Below, piece after piece: positions 9,157 through 16,366 of a stretch of 64,000 bases of DNA (its first letter is position 1; each line of letters begins with the position of its first letter). Under the pieces are notes generated by a model. It ran no database searches and had not been told where the DNA came from. It saw nothing but the letters and a program-made list of their open reading frames with translations. This stretch comes from an uncultured Erysipelotrichaceae bacterium (GTDB lineage Bacteria > Bacillota_I > Bacilli_A > RF39 > UBA660). Position numbers and translations under genes: made by a program. The stretch is from positions 1 to 64,000 of the forward strand of contig CADAWN010000017.1 in the NCBI GenBank assembly GCA_902791625.1, written 5' to 3'.

Positions 9157-9699
9157 ATGAAAATATATGTAATAAGACATGGTTTAACACAATTAAATAA
9201 AGAAGGAAAGTATAATGGAACATTTGATGAAGATATTGTTGAAGAAGGCATAAAACAAGCACAAGAAGCAAGCAATATAATTAAAGATTTAAATATAGAT
9301 TTAATAATATGTTCACCATTATTAAGAACAAAACACACCTGTGACATTATAAATATTAATAATATACCTGTTATTTATGATGATAGGATTAAAGAAAGGA
9401 AATGTGGTAGTCTTACATGTAAAGAGTTAGGTGATTTTTATTATACAGATTATTGGAATTATTATTCTAATGTAGATGTTGAAGGTTTAGAAAGTGTACC
9501 ACATCTATTCGATAGAGTAAGGAGTTTTTTAGATGAAATTAAGATTAAATATAAAGATAAAAATATATTACTTGTAACACATGGTGGAGTAGCTAGAGCA
9601 ATATATTTTTATTTTAATGAAATACCAAAAGATGGAATGATAGAAAAATTTGGATCAGATAATTGTGGCATAAAGGAATATGAGATATATGGAGAATAG
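9157..9699 (+). CDS. Histidine phosphatase family protein (second copy)
   Basis: A 180-residue paralogue of the protein at 7270-7797. It has MKIYVIRHGLTQ (RHG at 7-9), 'CSPLLRTKHT' and 'VTHGGVARA' with the second catalytic His. It sits 3 bases after the broken hydrolase reading frame and 2 bases before the HD-domain gene, so it is in the same operon. The two paralogues flanking a nucleotide-salvage fusion suggest related phosphate-ester substrates. Confidence 0.87.
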   Translation: MKIYVIRHGLTQLNKEGKYNGTFDEDIVEEGIKQAQEASNIIKDLNIDLIICSPLLRTKHTCDIININNIPVIYDDRIKERKCGSLTCKELGDFYYTDYWNYYSNVDVEGLESVPHLFDRVRSFLDEIKIKYKDKNILLVTHGGVARAIYFYFNEIPKDGMIEKFGSDNCGIKEYEIYGE

Positions 9700-9701
9700 T
9701 T

Positions 9702-10322
9702 ATGAAGATAAATAGTAAAGAAGCACGAGAACTTTTAGAAAAAGAAAGAAAAAATCAAACTGATGATAGATGGATAAATCACTCTATCTGTGTTGGTAAT
9801 ACTGCTGGTAGAATTGCAAAAGCATTACAGGATAAAGGAATAGATGTAGATGTTGATAAAGCAATTACTTTAGGATACATTCATGATATTGGTAAAAAAT
9901 TTAATGAACATGGTGGTGTTTTTCCTCATGCAATAAATGGATATAATTATATTAAAGAATTGGAATATGATGAGGAATATGCAGGTATTTGTATTAAACA
10001 TTCTTTCTTGAATAATGATATTGATTGCATATCAAATGATAGAGATGAAACTGATAAAACAAATCCTAATTATAATTTTGTAAAAGATTATATAAGCAGT
10101 AAATATACAATAGAAGAAAAAATTATTAATTTATGTGATTTGATGTGTACAACAAAGATATTAACTGTAGAAAAAAGAATGATAGATTTATTATTAAGAC
10201 ATGGAGTGTTTGAAAAGACTCATTATCATATAGAAGAAACTATGAAACTTAAAGAATATTTTGATAATTTACTTGGATTTAATTTATATGATTTATTTCC
10301 TGAAATAAAAGAGAATTTATAA
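9702..10322 (+). CDS. HD-domain hydrolase
   Basis: A 206-residue metal-dependent phosphohydrolase-like protein. The first His lies in 'WINHSICVG' (~27), the paired HD in 'GYIHDIGKK' (~61-62), further His in 'FPHAINGY' and 'IKHSF', and a late Asp in 'NLCDLM'. This is the canonical H...HD...D arrangement. It probably acts on nucleotides or other phosphate monoesters, consistent with the flanking genes. Start ATG follows the previous stop by two bases. Confidence 0.8.
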   Translation: MKINSKEARELLEKERKNQTDDRWINHSICVGNTAGRIAKALQDKGIDVDVDKAITLGYIHDIGKKFNEHGGVFPHAINGYNYIKELEYDEEYAGICIKHSFLNNDIDCISNDRDETDKTNPNYNFVKDYISSKYTIEEKIINLCDLMCTTKILTVEKRMIDLLLRHGVFEKTHYHIEETMKLKEYFDNLLGFNLYDLFPEIKENL

Positions 10323-10342
10323 ATTTTAAAGTAGGTGAGATT

Positions 10343-10792
10343 ATGAAAATAGCAACTAAAGATGATATAGATAAAATATCAATAATTAGAGTTAAACAAC
10401 AAAAAGATGATTGGCAAGATAAATATGAAGATAAATATGATTTACTAAATACAACTAAATCTTATTTAGAAAAACATTTAAATAATGATTTTTTTGCTTT
10501 TGTTGAGGAAAAAGATAATGATATAATTGCTATTTGTTGTTTACAAATTATAGAGTTTTTACCTCAATGTAATGATAATGGTAGACAGGGATATATATGT
10601 AATGTATATACTGAAAAAGAATATAGAAATAAAGGTATACAGACAAGACTGTTAAAGGAAGTAATAGACTATTCTATTAAAAATGACTTATGTGAATTAG
10701 ATTTATCAACTAATACTGATAATGCTATTTCACTATATAAAAAATTTGGATTTGTTTTTGATAGTTGGGCAATGAAAAAAGAAATTAAATAA
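10343..10792 (+). CDS. GNAT-family N-acetyltransferase
   Basis: A 149-residue GNAT protein. Motif A with the acetyl-CoA pyrophosphate loop is visible as 'VYTEKEYRNKGIQTRLLKEVI' broken at R-N-K-G-I (Q/RxxGxG/A type). The end 'NAISLYKKFGFV' is the usual motif B region. The AGGTGAG ribosome site is good. The substrate is unknown. It ends the phosphatase/HD gene group. Confidence 0.85.
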   Translation: MKIATKDDIDKISIIRVKQQKDDWQDKYEDKYDLLNTTKSYLEKHLNNDFFAFVEEKDNDIIAICCLQIIEFLPQCNDNGRQGYICNVYTEKEYRNKGIQTRLLKEVIDYSIKNDLCELDLSTNTDNAISLYKKFGFVFDSWAMKKEIK

Positions 10793-10969
10793 GAATTATT
10801 AAAGGTGTCATATGAGGTATAAAGATAGAAAATAAAGAATTTGGTAAATTAGAAACTATCTCAAAATCAGAAGTATACATTTACGAAAAAATATTATAAT
10901 TATTATAACTACTCTTTACAATAATAGATATAATAATTACAATAACTATTGATTTGAAGGAGATAAATT
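10793..10969 (+). other. Spacer with probable gene remnant
   Basis: This 177-base gap carries no intact gene. After GGTG, ATG at about 10812 opens a 7-codon frame, and a neighbouring frame carries about 20 codons of protein-like sequence (EFGKLETISKSEVYIYEKIL) with no start. This looks like the decayed end of a lost gene. The last part is A/T-rich with ATAATA repeats and a GAAGGAGA ribosome site for the following gene. Confidence 0.3.
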
Positions 10970-11734
10970 ATGTTTAGTGATAAGAATATTTCAGGTAAAA
11001 ATATTGATACTATAGAAATAGTAGATAGCTTTTCTATAAGTTTTTTACTGGAAAAAAATGGCAATAATAATATTAAGTTTTGTTTTCCTTTTTCACTTGA
11101 TATAGGTAAATTAAATAAAATAGAAGAGTTTGATAGATCTGAATTAAAAGAATATCTTAAACTTGATTTAAATTATGATTTTAAAGATTTATTTAATAAG
11201 TTAAGCGAATATGTAAGTAAGTCAAATAAAATTAGAGTTTGGTCAAGCATATATGATACAGAAGAATACTTATTATTGTTATTTATTTGTCATCATTTTA
11301 AAGATAAGAATATAAGTGTAATATTTTCAAATGAAATAAGAGATGCTAATAGAATTAATTGTTTAGATAAAGATGAAATAAAAGAAATATATAATAAAGA
11401 ACATATTTTAAGTGATTTAGAAAAAGAAAAATATAATAAAGAATGGATTAAAATTATAAATTCAAATAAAGAATTACGATTTATGAATAATGGAGTAGTA
11501 CAATCAGTAGATATTAATTATTTTGATAATGTTATTTTAGAAAGATTAAATAAACTTGGAAAAGTAGAAAAAAGAAAACTTATTATGGATTTAATTAGTA
11601 ATCCTATAGTGGATAAATGTCAATATGCAGATTTTATACTTGAGTATTTAATAGATAATCTAATAAAAAAAGGTTTAATAAATAGTACTATAGAAGATAA
11701 TATAGAGATTAAAGAAATATTTAATGTTAAATGA
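10970..11734 (+). CDS. DUF1835/DUF3658-like protein
   Basis: A 254-residue soluble protein. The central segment 'IRVWSSIYDTEEYLLLLFICHHF' resembles the DUF1835 core. The C-terminal 'ADFILEYLIDNLIKKGLI' helix resembles the DUF3658 domain usually found with it. No catalytic residues are obvious and the family has no assigned activity. GAAGGAG precedes the ATG. Assignment is by pattern only. Confidence 0.5.
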   Translation: MFSDKNISGKNIDTIEIVDSFSISFLLEKNGNNNIKFCFPFSLDIGKLNKIEEFDRSELKEYLKLDLNYDFKDLFNKLSEYVSKSNKIRVWSSIYDTEEYLLLLFICHHFKDKNISVIFSNEIRDANRINCLDKDEIKEIYNKEHILSDLEKEKYNKEWIKIINSNKELRFMNNGVVQSVDINYFDNVILERLNKLGKVEKRKLIMDLISNPIVDKCQYADFILEYLIDNLIKKGLINSTIEDNIEIKEIFNVK

Positions 11735-11772
11735 TACAATAAAATTACTAATTAATATTAGGAGGTTATAAA

Positions 11773-12636
11773 ATGTGGATTTTTTTGTGTTTGATTTCTG
11801 CAATAACTTCAGGATTTGCATCTATTATTATGAAAAAATGTTCAAAGAATAATGATGTAAAATCTATAGCCTTAATTGGATTAATGATAAGTCATACATC
11901 ATATATAATATTATCAATTATATTTTCTAATGTTTTATCAAATTTTAATATAAACAACTTATTAAAAATTGCACCACTTACAATTTGTCAAATGATAGGT
12001 TATATATGTGGAATATTATCTGTTAAGTATGCTAGTGTATCAACAGTAATACCAATAAGAAAATGTAATGCAATAGTTACGTTGATTTTGGGTATCTTAA
12101 TATTACATGAATCAATACCTATTTTAAAACTAATTATATCTGTTATTCTAATTTTATTGACAATATTTATAGTAAAAGAAGATAAAATAACTAATGATAT
12201 AGATGGTAGAAAAGGTATCTTTTTTGCATGGCTTTTTGTACTATTTAATGGTATATCTTCAATGTTAAATAAATACTACATAAATACGTATATTAATCCA
12301 TTTATTGTAACATTTTATTATAGTTTAGTTGGTGTTATTATAGTTAGTATTTATTGTACTTTTACAAGAAATTGGAAACATTTTAAAATGGGAAAAATAA
12401 ATAAATTATATTTATTATTTTCATATATATTGTTTGATTTAATAGCTAATTTATCTTTTAGATTATGTTTAGTAGATGGACCAGTAGCTATCGCACAACC
12501 TATACATTCTAGTTCTATAATTATTACGATTATAGGATCATATTTTATACTAAAAGAAACCATTTCTAAAAAGAAATGGTTTATGATATTAGGTGTAATT
12601 GTCTGTGTAATATTATTATCCATTAAATCTTTATAG
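11773..12636 (+). CDS. EamA/DMT-superfamily membrane transporter (second)
   Basis: A 287-residue protein with about ten transmembrane segments in two EamA repeats. The first ends with 'VSTVIPIRKCNAIVTLILGILILHE' and the second with 'VAIAQPIHSSSIIITIIGSYFILKE'; both show the ILxE motif typical of the family. AGGAGG precedes the ATG at proper distance. Substrate unknown; sequence differs clearly from the transporter at 4784. Confidence 0.85.
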   Translation: MWIFLCLISAITSGFASIIMKKCSKNNDVKSIALIGLMISHTSYIILSIIFSNVLSNFNINNLLKIAPLTICQMIGYICGILSVKYASVSTVIPIRKCNAIVTLILGILILHESIPILKLIISVILILLTIFIVKEDKITNDIDGRKGIFFAWLFVLFNGISSMLNKYYINTYINPFIVTFYYSLVGVIIVSIYCTFTRNWKHFKMGKINKLYLLFSYILFDLIANLSFRLCLVDGPVAIAQPIHSSSIIITIIGSYFILKETISKKKWFMILGVIVCVILLSIKSL

Positions 12637-12653
12637 TAGGATAACTTAAAAAT

Positions 12654-12680
12654 TAGTTAACTCTTTAACTGGCTTTTTTA
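12654..12680 (+). terminator. Probable intrinsic terminator
   Basis: AGTTAA pairs with TTAACT across a short CTCT loop and is followed by GGCTTTTTTA. The stem is short and AT-rich. Confidence 0.5.
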
Positions 12681-12733
12681 TGAGAATAATGTTAATATAA
12701 GTAACTAGTTATTATGAAAAAGGGTGAAAATAC

Positions 12734-13558
12734 ATGGAAAATTATCAAGAATATGAATTGTTTGAAATGTTTAATAAGATTAAACGTAAATATGGTGAAC
12801 AAAAAGTTTTAGATTTATATGAAGATAAAATCTTAAAATTAAAAAATGCTAAACTATCTTATATTATTTCAGTTGTATGTAAGAAAGCAAAAGTAAAAAA
12901 ACATGAAAAAATAATATTAGAGTGTAAAAATCCTGAATATAGTTATAAATTTTCTTCTAATATTAAGGGTGCAGATATAAAAGCACATGAAGAAGTAATA
13001 TTTAATAGTGAGAATTTGAATTTTATTTATCTTTTTGTACTTCATATAAAAGGTGCTGATGTAAAGAAAGCAGAAGAAATAATATTAAATAGTAATTCTG
13101 CAGAGTATTGTACTTTATTTGCACTTAATATAGAAGGTGTAGATGTAGGAGAACTTGAACAGGTAGTATTAGAAAGAAAAATTGCATGTTATTGTTATAT
13201 GTTTGCAAAAGGTGTAGAAAATGCAGATATAAAAGCACATGAACAAATAGTAATAGAAAGTAAAAATCCAGAGTACTGTTATTTATTTGCAAAAGATATA
13301 GAAGATGCTGATATAGAAGCATTACAAGAAGTAGTAATTAGAAGTAAAAATCCAAAATATTGTTATCTTTTTGCTCTCTATGTAAAAGGTGCAGATATAG
13401 TAAGATTAAGAAAAATAGTTATGAAGAAAGATAAAGGTTATAAGGCTCTATTTATAGAAAATATAGACAATAAATCTGAAAGAATTAAAGAAGAAGAACT
13501 TAAACAAGAATCAGCTAATGACAGTATAAAAAGATTAAATAAGATGTTAAAAAGATAA
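12734..13558 (+). CDS. 28-residue tandem repeat protein, function unknown
   Basis: A 274-residue protein made mostly of about seven 28-residue repeats. The unit reads roughly H/LExxVxxSKNPxYCYLFAxxIxGADIxA, so the DNA has an 84-base period. Repeat copies differ by many substitutions, which argues for old divergence rather than recent slippage. The predicted structure is an alpha-helical solenoid suited to protein binding. The C-terminus is charged and repeat-free. No transmembrane segment or signal is present. I do not recognise a family with a known function. Confidence 0.6.
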   Translation: MENYQEYELFEMFNKIKRKYGEQKVLDLYEDKILKLKNAKLSYIISVVCKKAKVKKHEKIILECKNPEYSYKFSSNIKGADIKAHEEVIFNSENLNFIYLFVLHIKGADVKKAEEIILNSNSAEYCTLFALNIEGVDVGELEQVVLERKIACYCYMFAKGVENADIKAHEQIVIESKNPEYCYLFAKDIEDADIEALQEVVIRSKNPKYCYLFALYVKGADIVRLRKIVMKKDKGYKALFIENIDNKSERIKEEELKQESANDSIKRLNKMLKR

Positions 13559-13612
13559 TTGACTATTATTAAGGTTTATGCTATATTAATAACTATATTT
13601 TGGAGGCCTATT

Positions 13613-14278
13613 ATGAATAAATTAAAAATAGAAAAATTATTAGAAAAATCAAATGATTCTACGTTACACTATTCTATAAGAGAAAATATTCTAAATCAGA
13701 TACAAAATGAGTTAATATCTGATACTGAATATGTGGAATGGCTTGATGAATTCACTAAGAAAAGAAAACCTGTTTATCAAAAGTGGTCTTGTGAACCTTA
13801 TGAAGAAGCAATGAATGGAAATGATAAAACTAATAGAAAAATGCTTTATTTATTCTTTGATTCTATTGACAAATATGCTAAAAGTAATTTCATACCACAA
13901 TTAGAAACAAATCACATGCAAGCAAATTTTCCACATCCTATTTATTGTGATACTTTAATTTATTATTATAATGTTAAATTTAATGATTTTTGTTTTTCAA
14001 TAAGAAAAGAATACGGTAGTAGAGTAGATTACAGTTGTATTAGAATAAAAGAAAATCAAGAAGAAAAGTATATAGATTTTAATGATGTTTTGACCAATAA
14101 AAAGCAAGAAAATGTTGATGAAATAAGTAATGATCTAGCAACATTATCTAATATGATTTTGCATTTTTGTGATAAAGATATTCCTGTTAAATTTATTAAG
14201 AATATTTTAGATGAAACATTAGTTGAATTATCCAATAAAGAAAAAAGTAAAAAATTAACTAAAAAGATAACTAAATAG
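13613..14278 (+). CDS. Hypothetical protein
   Basis: A 221-residue soluble protein with no motif I can identify. The frame is open from a TTG right after the previous stop, but ATG at 13613 is chosen because TGGAGG lies just upstream of it. The middle has a Trp/Tyr/Phe-rich beta-like segment (DTLIYYYNVKFNDFCFSIRKEYG) and the C-terminus is lysine-rich. It may share a transcript with the repeat protein upstream. Function not assigned. Confidence 0.55.
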   Translation: MNKLKIEKLLEKSNDSTLHYSIRENILNQIQNELISDTEYVEWLDEFTKKRKPVYQKWSCEPYEEAMNGNDKTNRKMLYLFFDSIDKYAKSNFIPQLETNHMQANFPHPIYCDTLIYYYNVKFNDFCFSIRKEYGSRVDYSCIRIKENQEEKYIDFNDVLTNKKQENVDEISNDLATLSNMILHFCDKDIPVKFIKNILDETLVELSNKEKSKKLTKKITK

Positions 14279-14287
14279 TATTATTTT

Positions 14288-14296
14288 TGGTATAAT
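14288..14296 (+). promoter_or_regulatory. Extended -10 promoter for the leader RNA
   Basis: TTGGTATAAT contains TG-N-TATAAT, an extended -10 element. Transcription would start near 14303, about 140 bases upstream of the Bro-N gene. Confidence 0.6.
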
Positions 14297-14302
14297 ATAA
14301 AT

Positions 14303-14426
14303 ATATCAATTGACTTGCCATGTGTTGATGACAATTTGGTCGACTAGGGTTTTCTTTCTAAGGCAAGTAGAAAGACTGCATGCATGCGAGTGTATTTTCC
14401 GAAAGGAAAATATGCTCTTTTTTGTT
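14303..14426 (+). ncRNA. Structured leader RNA ending in a strong terminator (possible attenuator or small RNA)
   Basis: Three structural elements are visible. A hairpin CTTTCTA/TAGAAAG (14354-14360 with 14368-14374) has a loop containing GGCAAG. An upstream ACTTGCC (14313-14319) is complementary to GGCAAGT (14362-14368), so a pseudoknot can form. A 13-bp terminator stem, GAGTGTATTTTCC with GGAAAATATGCTC around a GAAA tetraloop, is followed by TTTTTT. The downstream gene has its own AAAGGAGG site just after the terminator. It does not match a riboswitch consensus I know. Confidence 0.6.
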
Positions 14427-14442
14427 TAAAGGAGGAGAAAAT

Positions 14443-15288
14443 ATGAAAAACAAAATAGACATGATTACAAATTTATTTGAAGAAAAAGAAATAAGAAGTA
14501 TATGGGATAGTGAAAAAGAAGATTATTATTTCAGTGTGGTTGATGTTATTTATGCATTAACAAACAGTAGTAATCCAAGAAATTATTGGAATATGTTAAA
14601 AAGCAGATTAAATAATGAAGGAAGTGAACTGTACACAATATGTGTACAGTTGAAAATGATGGCAAAAGATGGAAAGATGAGAGAGACTGATACATTAGAT
14701 ACTGAGGGTATATTTAGACTTATTGAATCAATTCCATCACCTAAAGCTGAACCTTTTAAATTATGGCTTGCAAAACTAGGTAGAGAAAAAGTAGATGAAG
14801 TATTTGATCCATCAAAAGGAATTGACGAGATGATAGATTTTTATTTAAAGAAGGGTTATGATTTAGAATGGATAGAAAAAAGAATAAAAGCTATTATTAA
14901 TCGTAAGAAATTAACTAATGTTTGGAAAGAAAATGGAATTAGTGAAGGAGTGGAGTATGCAATATTAACTAATGATATTTATAAAGAATATTCAGGTATG
15001 ACAGCAAGTGAATATAAAAAGTATAAAGGTATTAGAAAAGAGAGTTTAAGGGATAATATGACAGATATAGAAATGGCACTTATTGATATTGGTGAACTAA
15101 CTACTAGGGATATTGCTAAAAATGAGAAACCCCATGGCTTAGAACAGAATAGACAAGTAGCTAAAAGAGGAGGAAGTGTAGCTAAGAAAACAAAAGACTT
15201 TTATGAAGAAGTAACTGGACTTAATGCGATAACTAATGCAAATTCATTAAAATATCAATATATAGATAATTTAGATAAATTAGAATAA
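14443..15288 (+). CDS. Bro-N/DinD-like protein
   Basis: A 281-residue protein with an N-terminal BRO-type DNA-binding domain ('SVVDVIYALTNSSNPRNYWNMLKSRL... LDTEGIFRLIESIPSPKAEPFKLWLAKLG', about residues 25-110). The C-terminal part matches the DNA-damage-inducible protein D style ('SLRDNMTDIEMALIDIGELTTRDIAK' and 'GLEQNRQVAKRGG'). ATG at 14443 follows AAAGGAGGAG; an upstream in-frame ATG would overlap the terminator and is rejected. Such genes are frequent in phage remnants and gut bacteria. It is expressed only if the leader terminator is read through, or from a promoter I do not see. Confidence 0.8.
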   Translation: MKNKIDMITNLFEEKEIRSIWDSEKEDYYFSVVDVIYALTNSSNPRNYWNMLKSRLNNEGSELYTICVQLKMMAKDGKMRETDTLDTEGIFRLIESIPSPKAEPFKLWLAKLGREKVDEVFDPSKGIDEMIDFYLKKGYDLEWIEKRIKAIINRKKLTNVWKENGISEGVEYAILTNDIYKEYSGMTASEYKKYKGIRKESLRDNMTDIEMALIDIGELTTRDIAKNEKPHGLEQNRQVAKRGGSVAKKTKDFYEEVTGLNAITNANSLKYQYIDNLDKLE

Positions 15289-15344
15289 AAGTATTATATA
15301 CTTGTAAAATTTTAATAATTGAATTACAATGTATATGTACTTAT

Positions 15345-15419
15345 TGCTCCATAGCCAAGTGGTAAGGCAGTGCGCTCTGACCGCACGATGCGTTAGTTCG
15401 AATCTAACTGGAGCAGCCA
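15345..15419 (+). tRNA. tRNA-Gln (anticodon CTG)
   Basis: The acceptor stem TGCTCCA pairs with TGGAGCA, followed by G and an encoded CCA. The D-arm contains AGCCAAGTGGTAAGGC. The anticodon stem GTGCG/CGCAC encloses loop CTCTGAC with anticodon CTG. The T-arm is TTAGTTCGAATCTAA. The 'TAGCCAAG' and 'GGTTCGAATC'-like pattern fits bacterial tRNA-Gln. It lies between the Bro-N gene and the HipA-like gene. Confidence 0.92.
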
Positions 15420-15429
15420 AAGAAAAATT

Positions 15430-15453
15430 AGAGTAATTATTTACTCTTTTTTA
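15430..15453 (+). terminator. Terminator after tRNA-Gln
   Basis: AGAGTAA and TTACTCT form a 7-bp stem with a TTAT loop and a run of T. Confidence 0.75.
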
Positions 15454-15462
15454 TTTTTATGA

Positions 15463-15468
15463 TATAAT
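15463..15468 (+). promoter_or_regulatory. -10 box for HipA-like gene
   Basis: TATAAT within ATGATATAAT (extended -10 form TG-A-TATAAT) lies 25 bases before the GTG-A-GGGG region and ATG of the HipA-like gene. Confidence 0.5.
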
Positions 15469-15492
15469 ACTACGAGTTGTGAGGGGATTATA

Positions 15493-16302
15493 ATGTATAG
15501 AGATAAAGGTTTTGTACGTTGTGATAGTTATTATCACCGTGAAAACAAAATATATCTTGAATGTGAGTTATATTATTTTAAATATGTAAGTAATATTAGT
15601 AATATTTATAATGAATTAATCGCAGAAGAAATAGCTAAAGAATTTGGAGTAAAGAATGCAGTTACTGATATTGGTACTATTGATAATAATATAGTTATTC
15701 TAAGTAAAGATTTTGTTAAAAATAAAAAGTTTATAAAGATGGAAGATATTTTAAAAGAAGTATATCAAGTAAGTGATACTGATTTATATAATAATATAGA
15801 AGATGTAAGTTTTGCCTTGAAACAAAAATATGGAAAAGATTTTAAAGATGATATTACTAAAATGTTTTTATTTGATGTATTAATTGGTAATGGAGATAGA
15901 CATTCTCAAAATTATGGTGTTTTAGAAACTGATAAAACAGTAAGACTTGCTCCTATTTACGATAATGAAGAAATGCTAGGAAGTGACTATCTATTTGAAA
16001 ACATTTATTCATTTGGGGTTAATCGTCAAGACTATTATGCATCAAGTCTTGGAACTTACCATATCTTTGAGAAATTTTTAGATAATAATGATGATTATAC
16101 TTTCTTTATAAATAAAAGAAAAGAGATAATAAATAGAGATAATGTAGAAAAAATATTAACTAATGTAGAAAAGAGATTAGATGGTAATAGAATACCATCA
16201 AGATTAAGAAAGAATATTGAAGAAAGATTTGATTTTAATTATAAAACAATTTCAAGAATAATAAATGAAAGAAAGCAAATAAAAAAACTTGTAAATAAGT
16301 AA
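15493..16302 (+). CDS. HipA-like kinase domain protein
   Basis: A 269-residue protein resembling the C-terminal kinase domain of HipA/CtkA serine-threonine kinases. 'YNELIAEEIAKEFGV' matches the helix after the ATP site. 'LFDVLIGNGDRHSQNYGVL' (about 130-148) carries the catalytic Asp-Arg-His...Asn. 'APIYDNEEML' is the metal-binding segment. It is much shorter than HipA (~440) and no HipB-like antitoxin gene lies beside it, so a persistence toxin role is not supported; a signalling kinase is equally possible. Confidence 0.75.
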   Translation: MYRDKGFVRCDSYYHRENKIYLECELYYFKYVSNISNIYNELIAEEIAKEFGVKNAVTDIGTIDNNIVILSKDFVKNKKFIKMEDILKEVYQVSDTDLYNNIEDVSFALKQKYGKDFKDDITKMFLFDVLIGNGDRHSQNYGVLETDKTVRLAPIYDNEEMLGSDYLFENIYSFGVNRQDYYASSLGTYHIFEKFLDNNDDYTFFINKRKEIINRDNVEKILTNVEKRLDGNRIPSRLRKNIEERFDFNYKTISRIINERKQIKKLVNK

Positions 16303-16318
16303 TATTTATTTGCTTTTT
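16273..16318 (+). terminator. Terminator overlapping the HipA-like gene end
   Basis: AAGCAAATAAA inside the last codons pairs with TTTATTTGCTT after the stop (11 bp) and runs into TTTTT. Confidence 0.7.
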
Positions 16319-16366
16319 AATACCTAAATATGTTATATTATGTATGTTTAGAAAAGAGGGATAAAT

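Noticed and set aside
12890-13440. 84-base repeated units that might suggest a CRISPR array
   Set aside because: The units are diverged, in frame and encode a 28-residue protein repeat; there are no identical repeats or unique spacers.
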